Part shown: positions 56,836 through 64,000 of the stretch, piece after piece
Numbering within the stretch: the first letter of the stretch is position 1
How the letters are laid out: each line of letters begins with the position of its first letter
The notes under the pieces: generated by a model
Databases searched by the model: none
Told to the model about the DNA's origin: nothing
Seen by the model: the letters and a program-made list of their open reading frames with translations, nothing else
Made by a program: the position numbers and the translations under genes
NCBI RefSeq assembly: GCF_000194155.1
Contig: NZ_GL877878.1
Span: 62,001-126,000, forward strand
DNA length: 64,000 nt
Direction of reading: 5' to 3'
Origin: Saccharopolyspora spinosa NRRL 18395
GTDB taxonomy: Bacteria; Actinomycetota; Actinomycetes; Mycobacteriales; Pseudonocardiaceae

Positions 56836-58143
56836 TCAGTCCAGCCACCCGGAGATGGTTCGTTGAGCGTCCCCATATACATCGCCTGCGGCCTCTCCGA
56901 TCTTCCCGACCGTCTCGGCGGCATCGGTGACGGTCTTGGTCACCTTGGCTGGGTCGACGGTGAGCTCGAAACCGAGCTTGCCGCCAAGACCGTATGCGCC
57001 ACCGGCATTTGCACCTACGTGCCATTTGCCGTCATCGCCTTGGCCGAAGGTGACGCCAGCCTCGGCGCCAACGCCTGCCCACCCTTCTGCGACGACGTTG
57101 ACCCCGATACCCCCAATGTCGCCACCGCCTTTTACTGTTCCTTTCGCGCCTGCGAAGGCGTCGGCGGTCGCGCTTACCCCCTTCGGCCCCATCGTGACCT
57201 GGGCGCCGGCCTGAGCACCCCCGAACACCTCTGCTTTGCCGTTCGCGCCAAGGGGCCCAACGTCAAGACGCCCCTCTGCCGACGCTTTTCCTCCGAGCCC
57301 GGCCTCTACTCGTCCTTTGAGACCCTCATCGGTGATCGACGCGGCTGTGGTGAGTGCCGCCTCCGCGCCGGCCTCAGCCTTGCCGGACAGCTTGAGGAAC
57401 TCGTTGCCTGTCGACCCCTCTGCACTGGCCTTGCCCAGCTGGGCGAACGCCTTGAGCTCACCGAGCTTGCCGTCCGCCGGGCCTTTTGCTTCGAACCCTG
57501 CGCCGAGACCGCTCGCCTCAGCCTTTCCAGAGGTCTTCCAGTCATGCGTCACCGCATCGACCAGTTCGTCAAGGAGTCCACGCTCCCGCGAATCTTGCCG
57601 ACCGATTCGTTCAGCGACGCGCCGCCCGAAGTCTTCTAGCTGTTCGCGAGCGCGGGCGAGGAGCTCGACTGCTTCCTTCCGAGCTCGCTCACCAGGATCC
57701 GAAAATGGCGCGAGAGAAACAACGTTGGCAATCCCAGCAGCGGCATTGGCCTGGTTCTGTGCATTGGCTTGCGCGACGGTCTCGTTGTACTCTGCTGCGG
57801 CCTTCTCAGTCGTGGCCTCGCCCTCTTCCCAACGGGCGATGGCTTCTGCCGCTTGGCCCTGAGCCCAACGCAGTGTGAATGCGTATTCCATCAACGAAGT
57901 CGAAGCAGCGTCCAGCAGGTCGCAGACCTTGAACCACTTCGGCGGTTCCTTCGTGAACAGGTCCATGAATGCGGTGCTTGACTCGCCAGTCCAGCCAACG
58001 ACGTCAACACGCTTGAGGTCGTCTCCCACCGTGCCGAACTTCTCGCTCTGCTGACGCAGCTTGGCGACGGAGTCCTCAATGGAGCTTGGTTCGCCTGGAA
58101 TCAATGCCTTGGGGTCGGTAGCATGCCCGAGTTCCGCCATCAT
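56836..58143 (-). CDS. Putative type VII-secreted protein with Gly/Ala-repeat domain
   Basis: A 435-residue protein. Residues 1-170 form a helical type VII signal-type domain (LGHATDPKALIPGEPSSIED, then VVGWTGESSTAFMDLFTKEP with a WTGxS turn). The C-terminal half is a repetitive Gly/Ala/Lys-rich region (KAEVFGGAQAGAQVTMGPKG, then GWAGVGAEAGVTFGQGDDGK) likely to be beta-structured and possibly pore-forming. The start at 58143 gives an ATGA overlap with the WXG-like gene. No catalytic toxin domain is visible. Confidence 0.75.
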   Translation of the reverse strand: MMAELGHATDPKALIPGEPSSIEDSVAKLRQQSEKFGTVGDDLKRVDVVGWTGESSTAFMDLFTKEPPKWFKVCDLLDAASTSLMEYAFTLRWAQGQAAEAIARWEEGEATTEKAAAEYNETVAQANAQNQANAAAGIANVVSLAPFSDPGERARKEAVELLARAREQLEDFGRRVAERIGRQDSRERGLLDELVDAVTHDWKTSGKAEASGLGAGFEAKGPADGKLGELKAFAQLGKASAEGSTGNEFLKLSGKAEAGAEAALTTAASITDEGLKGRVEAGLGGKASAEGRLDVGPLGANGKAEVFGGAQAGAQVTMGPKGVSATADAFAGAKGTVKGGGDIGGIGVNVVAEGWAGVGAEAGVTFGQGDDGKWHVGANAGGAYGLGGKLGFELTVDPAKVTKTVTDAAETVGKIGEAAGDVYGDAQRTISGWLD

Positions 58144-58475
58144 CGAGCCCCATCCGCAGGTCCGTCCGGCGAAGCAATCTCGCCAATCACCTTCTGGACC
58201 GCGGCTTGGGCCTCGAGGTCCCGGTCGGTGTACGAGCGGGCCGCGTCGTGCAGTGCAGTGCTTGCCGACTCGGATGTCTGCACGAGGATTTGGGCGGACA
58301 ACTCCACACCAAAGCAAAAGTCGATCAAAGCTTGGTGCACACCGTCATGGCCGAAGTCGCCGGCAGGAACGGCAAGATTCGTCAACTGACTGGCCGCCAT
58401 GCCGACCACCGCATCGGTGATTCGTGACGCCGCGTCCCGCAATGCAGCCGGATCGACTTCGAATCCATCCCCCAT
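58140..58475 (-). CDS. WXG100-like helical protein, second locus
   Basis: A 111-residue helical protein (FEVDPAALRDAASRITDAVV, then ARSYTDRDLEAQAAVQKVIG) of ESX-substrate size. It overlaps the large secreted-protein gene by 4 bp, so the two are probably made and exported as a pair. The 124 bp upstream (58476-58599) contain no gene. Confidence 0.75.
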   Translation of the reverse strand: MGDGFEVDPAALRDAASRITDAVVGMAASQLTNLAVPAGDFGHDGVHQALIDFCFGVELSAQILVQTSESASTALHDAARSYTDRDLEAQAAVQKVIGEIASPDGPADGAR

Positions 58476-58599
58476 GCTTTGCCCTTTCCTCCATACCTCG
58501 AACTGCGCAGCCAGGCTTGGGCACGTCACAGCTGAGGACAGCACCGCACCGTCACGTGTTTGACACGTAAGCCATTGTCGCTGAAGACACCGACGTGCT

Positions 58600-59109
58600 T
58601 CAGAGTTTTCCGATCACTAGGCCGCGCCAGGTCCATCCGGCGCCGGTGACAGCCTCCTCCAATGGGGGCTTCAACTCGCCTGTCGAGAACTTGCGTTGGG
58701 ATTCCTTGACCAGCTTTCCCTGTTCGTCTCGCATGAAGGTGGCGCTGCAGGACTTCTTGTTGATCTGACCGCGCGCGTACCTGGTCGCCAATGTCAGCCG
58801 CGGAGTTCCGCCCGCCCACGTGACCGACCATTCTTGGTCCAGAGATCGGACCTCATGCTTCGACGGATCCAGCCGCATCAATGTCCTGTTGATCGTCGTC
58901 ACGTTGCCGAAGTAGCCGTACCAGTGCGCATCGGCGATCTTCCACTCGGCGACCAAGTCAACGCCATCTGACCGCCCGTCACGAACCATGAACGGCCTGT
59001 CCGGACTATTGACCCCAAGAAGTGCTGCACGAACAACCTCTACAGACTGCGGCGGAACCCCGCCCGAAGGCCGTTTAGTCCCAGTGAACCAGTCAAACAG
59101 CCGCACCAC
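58600..59109 (-). CDS. Hypothetical protein of the second type VII locus
   Basis: A 169-residue protein starting with GTG: VVRLFDWFTGTKRPSGGVPP, a beta-rich middle (HWYGYFGNVTTINRTLMRLD) and a C-terminal GAGWTWRGLVIGKL. I do not recognise a family. The size and fold pattern resemble chaperone- or immunity-like proteins of type VII loci. Confidence 0.65.
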   Translation of the reverse strand: MVRLFDWFTGTKRPSGGVPPQSVEVVRAALLGVNSPDRPFMVRDGRSDGVDLVAEWKIADAHWYGYFGNVTTINRTLMRLDPSKHEVRSLDQEWSVTWAGGTPRLTLATRYARGQINKKSCSATFMRDEQGKLVKESQRKFSTGELKPPLEEAVTGAGWTWRGLVIGKL

Positions 59110-59205
59110 ACCACCTCATGTACCTCGACTGCGGATTGCGACGTCGAACGGCTCGCACCTCACGAAAGTGCCGCGAGCCGTTCGAACACGCCGCAAGCGG
59201 GCACG

Positions 59206-59757
59206 TTACTTGGGAAGCCGGGGCTCGATCTGGCGGGCGATCTTCTCGGCCTCGCCACACTTGTCGGACACCGAATCGGGCTTGGACTCGGTGACGTCGA
59301 CGAGAACGACGCCGCCGCCCGCGTCGAGGACGATCGAGCAACCAGCGTCGACCGCACCCCCGCCGCCTTCAACGGCACGAGCAGCGTTGCGACCATTGAT
59401 GCTGAACTTCTCGTACTTGTCCCAGTTGCCGCCAGTCTCGTACTTGTCGACGGTTTCTTCCTCGTTCTTGTAGAGGGTGAGCAGGATTTTTCCGCCCATG
59501 TAGCTGCAGCCCGGTTCAAAGCTCAGCTGCTCTGCCTTCTCACCCGGGCCCTCGACGCCAGCGGCGCTCAGATCTTCCTGCGTGAAGAACGCGCACGTGT
59601 CGAAGTTCTTCAAACCCGACCCTGCCGTACTCGATGTTGGTGGCTGCTCGGTGGTGGTCCTACCGTTGCCGCCAGCTGTACCACCAGAGCACCCGGCGAG
59701 GCCGATCAACACCAAGCCGGCGGTCGCGGAGATCAGGGTCCGAGAAAATGCGGTCAC
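59206..59757 (-). CDS. DUF3558-family lipoprotein
   Basis: A 183-residue secreted lipoprotein. The signal peptide ends in the lipobox LAGCSG (Cys 23), followed by a Thr/Ser-rich linker and a DUF3558 domain with FDTCAFFTQEDLSAAGVEGP, FEPGCSYMG and a C-terminal VSDKCGEAEKIARQI. The four Cys probably form disulfides. The GTG start overlaps the stop of the upstream helical gene by 4 bp (GTGA). Confidence 0.88.
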   Translation of the reverse strand: MTAFSRTLISATAGLVLIGLAGCSGGTAGGNGRTTTEQPPTSSTAGSGLKNFDTCAFFTQEDLSAAGVEGPGEKAEQLSFEPGCSYMGGKILLTLYKNEEETVDKYETGGNWDKYEKFSINGRNAARAVEGGGGAVDAGCSIVLDAGGGVVLVDVTESKPDSVSDKCGEAEKIARQIEPRLPK

Positions 59758-60209
59758 TGGATACCTCGCTGAAAATCCTGGGCGATCTGGTCGTCGGTCG
59801 CACGGTAGTTTCTTGCAGCCGCACGGAAGGCATCCGCCTGTTCTTGCAAGACCTTTTGCATCTCCTTGATCAACGGCAGGGCGCCGGCTGTTTCGTGTTC
59901 AGCCTTGTCAATGAACCGTTGCGCAAGTTGCTAACCATCGGGGTAGGTACCCAGGCCCGTCACGCGGCCAAGCTGCCTGGCATCACGCATCAGCACGGCC
60001 AGTTCCTGGATCTCTTCTTCCACGCGCTTGGCTGCCTTCTCCGCAACCTCTGGGTCCAAGGCCAGCTTGCCAGCGCTGACCTGCTGGTTGATCCATTGGG
60101 TCCTGCCGCGGACGGCCTGCAGACCTTCCAGCGCCGCCTCGAAACCGCCCTGAGTCACAGCTCGCTCTTCCCTGCCTTGTCGATCAACCAGGCGGATGCT
60201 ATCGGCCAT
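59754..60209 (-). pseudogene. Helical type VII-locus protein interrupted by an in-frame amber codon
   Basis: From ATG 60209 the frame reads MADSIRLVDRQGREERAVTQ, then GLQAVRGRTQWINQQVSAGK to LGTYPDG, where TAG stands at 59933-59931. The same frame continues without shift as QLAQRFIDKAEHETAGALPL, then EMQKVLQEQADAFRAAARNY, to TGA 59756-59754, which overlaps the next gene's GTG. A single CAG-to-TAG change explains it. Either the gene is dead, or it yields a 92-residue product with occasional readthrough to 151 residues. Confidence 0.75.
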
Positions 60210-60426
60210 GCCACTTTGGTGTGGATGTTTCGGACACGCCAAGTCGAGCCCCGTTGCAATTGCCAACGGCGCCCGACCGGCTGTTCGCCAAACCGTCGCG
60301 CGCTGGGTGCGGGGCGGCGTGATCACGCCCATAACCGTCACGGCGGGCGGTCAAGCACGGTTCGACATGGAGCAGGCCAAAGGAGAGCTTCGCGAGCACA
60401 GACCGCGCGACGGTGCCAACGACTGA
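60196..60426 (+). pseudogene. MerR/excisionase-like HTH remnant
   Basis: The frame contains GARPAVRQTVARWVRGGVIT followed by VTAGGQARFDMEQAKGELRE, the wing and second helix of small MerR-like or excisionase proteins. The first helix and a clear start are missing. It may be a fragment of a lost element. The stretch to 60680 has no other gene. Confidence 0.35.
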
Positions 60427-60680
60427 GCGGACGCACACCTCATCGGCCGATTCGACCGTTGGCCCGCCCGGATTAGTGAGTGCTGCCCCCGGTCGGAGTG
60501 GGATCGGGGGCCGCTTTGTTCGTTGAACGCCGGCCGGGCCTGGCCGAGGAACACAGCCTTGTCGGATGTGAACGTGGGCTGCGGCGCTAGCTGGAACTCG
60601 TTGCGGCAACTGCCGGCGACATGGGTGCCGCTGTCAGCGCTACTGCGACCGCAGTGCGTCCAGCGGACGCTCTACGCCGA

Positions 60681-60803
60681 TCATCGGCTACCCGCGATTC
60701 GCCGCAGCGCCAGCAACCCGCCGGTGCCCGCCCCAACGGCGAGACTCCACCCTGCCACTGCCGAGATCACCCGCGCCTGATCGGCAGCCACAACGGCGAT
60801 CAA
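60681..60803 (-). CDS. Possible 40-residue membrane peptide
   Basis: A short frame (TTG start) encodes LIAVVAADQARVISAVAGWS, then LAVGAGTGGLLALRR, one hydrophobic helix and a basic end. It begins 21 bp after the stop of the 60825-61094 gene in the same direction. There is no strong ribosome site at the TTG, so it is only a candidate. Confidence 0.25.
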   Translation of the reverse strand: MIAVVAADQARVISAVAGWSLAVGAGTGGLLALRRIAGSR

Positions 60804-60824
60804 TACGGAATTCAGTTCCGGTCC

Positions 60825-61094
60825 TTAGCTCAGCGTCACCGCGGCCACCATGACCACGACCACGATGCAGCTGTAGGCGAGCAGGACAAACCTTTCTGTT
60901 CGTTCGCTCATAGGGGTCACTGCTGGTGGCTCTGGCGCCTCAGCCGGCTTGGTGGCTTCGATCGGCTGCGGCGGCAGCCCGCTGGCGGATGTGTCCCCAT
61001 ATGAGGGAGCCCCTGCCCAAAGCAGGGCTCCTGCGGCGGGGAACGACAAGACCATGCGGGCGGTGGATTGCCTGCTTGGCGTGCTGTGATGCAT
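60825..61094 (-). CDS. Small membrane protein divergent from thiolase
   Basis: An 89-residue protein: N-terminal MHHSTPSRQSTARMVLSFPA with a hydrophobic segment, a Pro-rich linker (LPPQPIEATKPAEAPEPPAV) and a C-terminal helix (VLLAYSCIVVVVMVAAVTLS). Start and N-terminus parallel the 43390-43560 protein, and the divergent promoter regions are also alike. Function unknown. Confidence 0.5.
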   Translation of the reverse strand: MHHSTPSRQSTARMVLSFPAAGALLWAGAPSYGDTSASGLPPQPIEATKPAEAPEPPAVTPMSERTERFVLLAYSCIVVVVMVAAVTLS

Positions 61095-61150
61095 GTTTGC
61101 CCCATATCTGCCCCCCATAAGAGAGGGCTTACGGGCAGGGCAAGAGCGCC

Positions 61151-61181
61151 TTGACTGTGACAGTGTTGGTGTCACACTCTG
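61151..61181 (+). promoter_or_regulatory. MerR-type promoter of the thiolase gene
   Basis: TTGACT (61151-61156) stands 18-19 bp before CACTCT/ACTCTG. The spacer holds TGTGACA-GTGTTGG-TGTCACA (61156-61176) and, on the minus strand, ACACCAACACTGT (61160-61172), the third copy of the box seen at 39787 and 43625. Confidence 0.65.
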
Positions 61182-61217
61182 GGTGGAGCACCTGCGCAAC
61201 GAGGAGGCACGCCACAA

Positions 61218-62432
61218 ATGTCCGAGGCGTTCGTCTACGACGCGATCCGCACACCACGCGGTCGCGGCAAGCAAACCGGGTCGCTGCACGGGGTGAAGCC
61301 GATCAGCCTGGTCGTGGGCCTGATCCAGGAGCTGCGGCGCCGCCAGCCGCAGCTGGATCCCGCGCTGATCGACGACATCGTGCTGGGCGTGGTCTCGCCG
61401 GTCGCCGACCAGGGCGGCGACATCGCCAAGACCGCCGCGATCGCTGCGGGCCTGCCCGACACCGTCAGCGGTGTGCAGCTCAACCGCTTCTGCGCCTCCG
61501 GCCTGGAGGCGGTCAACATCGCCGCTCAGAAGGTGCGCTCCGGTTGGGAGGACGCCGTGCTGGCCGGCGGCGTCGAATCCATGTCCCGGGTGCCGATGGG
61601 CTCCGACGGCGGCGCCTGGGCGATGGACCCCGAAACGAACTTCGCCACCTCCTTCGTGCCGCAGGGCATCGGCGCCGACCTGATCGCCACGATCGAGGGC
61701 TTCGACCGGACCACTGTGGACACCTACGCGGCCGAGTCGCAGGACCGCGCCGCCAAAGCCTGGGCCGACGGCCGCTTCGCCCGCTCCGTGGTGCCGGTGA
61801 CCGACCGCAACGGCAGCACCATCCTCGACCGGGACGAGCACATCCGCGCGAACACCACGATCGACAGCCTCGGCGGGCTGAAGCCGTCCTTCGCCGACAT
61901 CGGCGAGCTCGGCGGATTCGACGCCGTCGCGCTGCAGAAATACCACTGGGTGGAGCGCATCGACCACGTGCACACCGCCGGGAACTCGTCCGGCATCGTC
62001 GACGGTGCCGCGCTGGCCCTGATCGGCGGCGAAGCCTTCGGCGAACGCACCGGACTACGCCCCCGCGCCCGGATCGTCGCCGCCGCTCTCAGCGGCGCCG
62101 ACCCGACGATCATGCTGACCGGCCCCGGCCCGGCGGTGCGCAAGGCGCTGGGCAAGGCAGACCTGAGCATCGACCAGATCGACCTGATCGAGATCAACGA
62201 GGCCTTCGCCGCGGTCCCGCTGAAGTTCATGAAGGAATTCGGCGTGAGTCACGACAAGGTCAACGTCAACGGCGGGGCCATCGCCTTGGGCCACCCGCTG
62301 GGCGCCACCGGGGCGATGATCCTGGGCACCCTCATCGACGAGCTGGAACGCCGCAACCTGCGCTACGGCCTGGCGACGCTGTGCATCGGCGGCGGCATGG
62401 GGATCGCCACTGTCGTCGAACGGATCGGCTGA
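61218..62432 (+). CDS. fadA: Acetyl-CoA C-acyltransferase (thiolase)
   Basis: A 404-residue thiolase. The nucleophilic Cys is in [16 protein letters not shown] (about residue 90); the catalytic His and the second Cys lie in [18 protein letters not shown] and [14 protein letters not shown]. It cleaves 3-ketoacyl-CoA with CoA in beta-oxidation. It is 14 bp upstream of fadB, forming the classical trifunctional operon. A MerR-type box lies at the promoter. Confidence 0.95.
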   Translation: MSEAFVYDAIRTPRGRGKQTGSLHGVKPISLVVGLIQELRRRQPQLDPALIDDIVLGVVSPVADQGGDIAKTAAIAAGLPDTVSGVQLNRFCASGLEAVNIAAQKVRSGWEDAVLAGGVESMSRVPMGSDGGAWAMDPETNFATSFVPQGIGADLIATIEGFDRTTVDTYAAESQDRAAKAWADGRFARSVVPVTDRNGSTILDRDEHIRANTTIDSLGGLKPSFADIGELGGFDAVALQKYHWVERIDHVHTAGNSSGIVDGAALALIGGEAFGERTGLRPRARIVAAALSGADPTIMLTGPGPAVRKALGKADLSIDQIDLIEINEAFAAVPLKFMKEFGVSHDKVNVNGGAIALGHPLGATGAMILGTLIDELERRNLRYGLATLCIGGGMGIATVVERIG

Positions 62433-62446
62433 AGGACACATCACAC

Positions 62447-64000
62447 ATGAGCGAGCAGAACACCATCCGCTGGGAGTCCGACGCCGACGGCATCGTCGTG
62501 CTGACCCTGGACGATCCGCAGCAGCAGGCCAACACCATGAACGAGCGCTACCAGCGCAGCATGGCGGAAACCGTGCAGCGCCTGGAGGACGAGCACGACA
62601 ACATCACCGGCGTCGTCCTCACCTCCGCGAAGAGCACCTTCTTCGCCGGCGGTGACCTCCGCGAGTTGGTCCAGGCCCGGCCCGGCGACGCCGAACGGGT
62701 CGCCGAGACCACCACCGGCGTCAAGCGGCAGCTGCGCCGCCTCGAAACCCTCGGCGTGCCGGTGGTCGCCGCGCTCAACGGCACCGCCCTCGGCGGCGGC
62801 CTGGAGATCGCGCTGGCCTGCCACCACCGCATCGCGTTGAAGAACCCCAAGGCCCGCTTCGGGTTCCCCGAGGTCACCCTCGGCCTGCTGCCCGGCGCGG
62901 GCGGCGTGGTCCGCACGGTCCGCCTGCTCGGCATCGCCGACGCGCTGCTCAACCTGCTGCTGCAGGGCCAGCGGCTGCGGCCCGAGAAGGCCGCGGAGAT
63001 CGGCATCATCGACGAGCTCGTCGACACGCCGGGACAGCTGCTGACCGCCGCAAAGGAATGGATCAAGGCCAACCCCGAGGCCGCACAGCCGTGGGACCGG
63101 CCCGGGCACAAGATTCCCGGTGGCACACCGTCGAACCCGAAGTTCGCCGCGAACCTCCCGGCCTTCCCCGCCAACCTCAGCAAGCAGCTCAAGGGCGCGC
63201 CGCTGCCGGCCCCGCGCAACATCCTGGCCGCCGCGGTGGAAGGCGCGCAGGTCGACTTCGACACCGCGCTCACCATCGAGGGCCGCTACTTCGTGGAACT
63301 GGTCTGCGGCCAGACCGCCAAGAACATGAGCAAGGCGTTCTTCTTCGACCTCCAGCACATCAACTCCGGCGGCAGCCGCCCAGCCGGTGAACCCGAGTGG
63401 CGGGCGAAGAAGGTCGCGGTGCTCGGCGGCGGCATGATGGGCGCCGGTATCGCCTACGTGTGCGCCAAGGCCGGTATGGAGGTCGTGCTCAAGGACATCT
63501 CGCTGGCCGCCGCCGAGAAGGGCAAGGACTACTCGGCGAAGCTGCTTGAGAAGGCCGTCGCCAAGGGCCGCTCGACGCAGGCCAAGGCCGACGAGCTGCT
63601 GGCCCGGATCGCTCCCACCGACCAGCTCGAACCGCTGGCCGGCTGCGAGCTGGTCATCGAGGCCGTCTTCGAGGACCCGAAGATCAAGCACCAAGTGTAC
63701 GCGGAGGTGCAGGACGTCGTCGAAGGCGACGCGCTGATCGCCTCCAACACCTCCACGCTGCCGATCACCGGCCTCGCCGAGGGCGTGCGCCGCCGCGAGG
63801 ACTTCATCGGCCTGCACTTCTTCTCCCCGGTCGACAAGATGCCGCTGGTGGAGATCATCTGCGGCGAGCACACCAGCGAGCGGGCCCTGGCGCGCGCGTT
63901 CGACGTCGTGCAGCAGATCAACAAGACGCCGATCGTGGTCAACGACAGCCGCGGCTTCTTCACCAGCCGCGTCATCGGCACCTTCGCCAACGAGGGCGTG
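62447..64000 (+). CDS. fadB: Beta-oxidation multifunctional protein FadB (3' end beyond window)
   Basis: An open frame of 518 codons runs off the right edge. The N-terminal crotonase domain has GGDLRELVQARPGDAE and LNGTALGGGLEIALACHHRI, with catalytic Glu in FPEVTLGLLPGAGG. The 3-hydroxyacyl-CoA dehydrogenase domain begins KVAVLGGGMMGAGIAYVCAK, followed by LIASNTSTLPITGL and IGLHFFSPVDKMPLVEI. The full family length is about 700-730 residues. It hydrates enoyl-CoA and oxidises the product for FadA. Confidence 0.95.
   Translation, partial: MSEQNTIRWESDADGIVVLTLDDPQQQANTMNERYQRSMAETVQRLEDEHDNITGVVLTSAKSTFFAGGDLRELVQARPGDAERVAETTTGVKRQLRRLETLGVPVVAALNGTALGGGLEIALACHHRIALKNPKARFGFPEVTLGLLPGAGGVVRTVRLLGIADALLNLLLQGQRLRPEKAAEIGIIDELVDTPGQLLTAAKEWIKANPEAAQPWDRPGHKIPGGTPSNPKFAANLPAFPANLSKQLKGAPLPAPRNILAAAVEGAQVDFDTALTIEGRYFVELVCGQTAKNMSKAFFFDLQHINSGGSRPAGEPEWRAKKVAVLGGGMMGAGIAYVCAKAGMEVVLKDISLAAAEKGKDYSAKLLEKAVAKGRSTQAKADELLARIAPTDQLEPLAGCELVIEAVFEDPKIKHQVYAEVQDVVEGDALIASNTSTLPITGLAEGVRRREDFIGLHFFSPVDKMPLVEIICGEHTSERALARAFDVVQQINKTPIVVNDSRGFFTSRVIGTFANEGV

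Noticed and set aside
58551-58570. Sixth copy of the 18-bp cluster dyad (GTCACGTGTTTGACAC)
   Set aside because: Only the CACGTGTT core matches and the second half-site is absent.
60825-61973. 382-residue minus-strand frame over the thiolase
   Set aside because: Most of it is the complement of fadA; only the last 89 codons from ATG 61094 lie in the intergenic region and look like a real small membrane protein.

Overview
The window is high-GC actinomycete chromosome. GC-rich third codon positions, AGGAGG-type ribosome sites, TTA codons confined to a few accessory genes, WhiJ-like XRE/DUF397 pairs, type VII secretion substrates and a tandem glycine riboswitch all fit Pseudonocardiaceae. Saccharopolyspora is my best guess, but no rRNA or marker gene is present to prove it.

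Layout. 0.1-3.9 kb: PucR-type regulator divergent from a glycine-riboswitch-controlled gcvH-sdaA operon (glycine/serine breakdown). 4.0-25.6 kb: a specialised-metabolite region. At its right end a dedicated aspartokinase, a GriI-type aldolase and a GriH-type cyclase would make 3-amino-4-hydroxybenzoate. Next to them a fumarase/aspartase-fold lyase and a large FAD protein match the CreD/CreE pair that makes nitrous acid from aspartate, and an AMP-ligase homologue could be a CreM-like diazotase. With an O-methyltransferase, a Tat-exported BBE oxidase, a cupin, a VOC protein, an amine oxidase, SDR/NmrA proteins, a TTA-containing LAL regulator and a SugE exporter, this looks like a diazo/N-N or nitroso natural-product cluster. 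Five promoters share an 18-bp dyad and two others share a TTTC-NATT-GAAA palindrome. 25.9-28.1 kb: ohrR-ohr, two DUF202 membrane proteins and a subtilisin inhibitor.

28.4-43.6 kb is an accessory island. An MHS-type transporter gene is frameshifted and split by an element of about 5.5 kb that carries an XRE/DUF397 pair, small proteins and a complete graspetide (omega-ester/amide RiPP) system with a PIMT-like methyltransferase; a decayed serine recombinase lies at its right end. A second, partly decayed ATP-grasp/methyltransferase module follows, then a tnpB 3' remnant that truncates an acyl-CoA ligase, a MerR regulator, phage-lysis-like remnants, an Imm1-like protein and a second XRE/DUF397 module.

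43.6-64 kb: beta-oxidation genes (CoA-transferase, acyl-CoA dehydrogenase, thiolase, FadB) whose promoters share a 13-bp box with the MerR promoter; a phosphodiesterase and a DUF2236 protein; two type VII secretion-substrate loci (48.2-51.0 and 56.3-60.2 kb, one gene with an in-frame amber codon); and a glycolate oxidase operon glcDEF. A short repeat resembling GTGACAGGAAGGTTCCC occurs 14 times, nearly always outside genes, often at gene ends or breakpoints.
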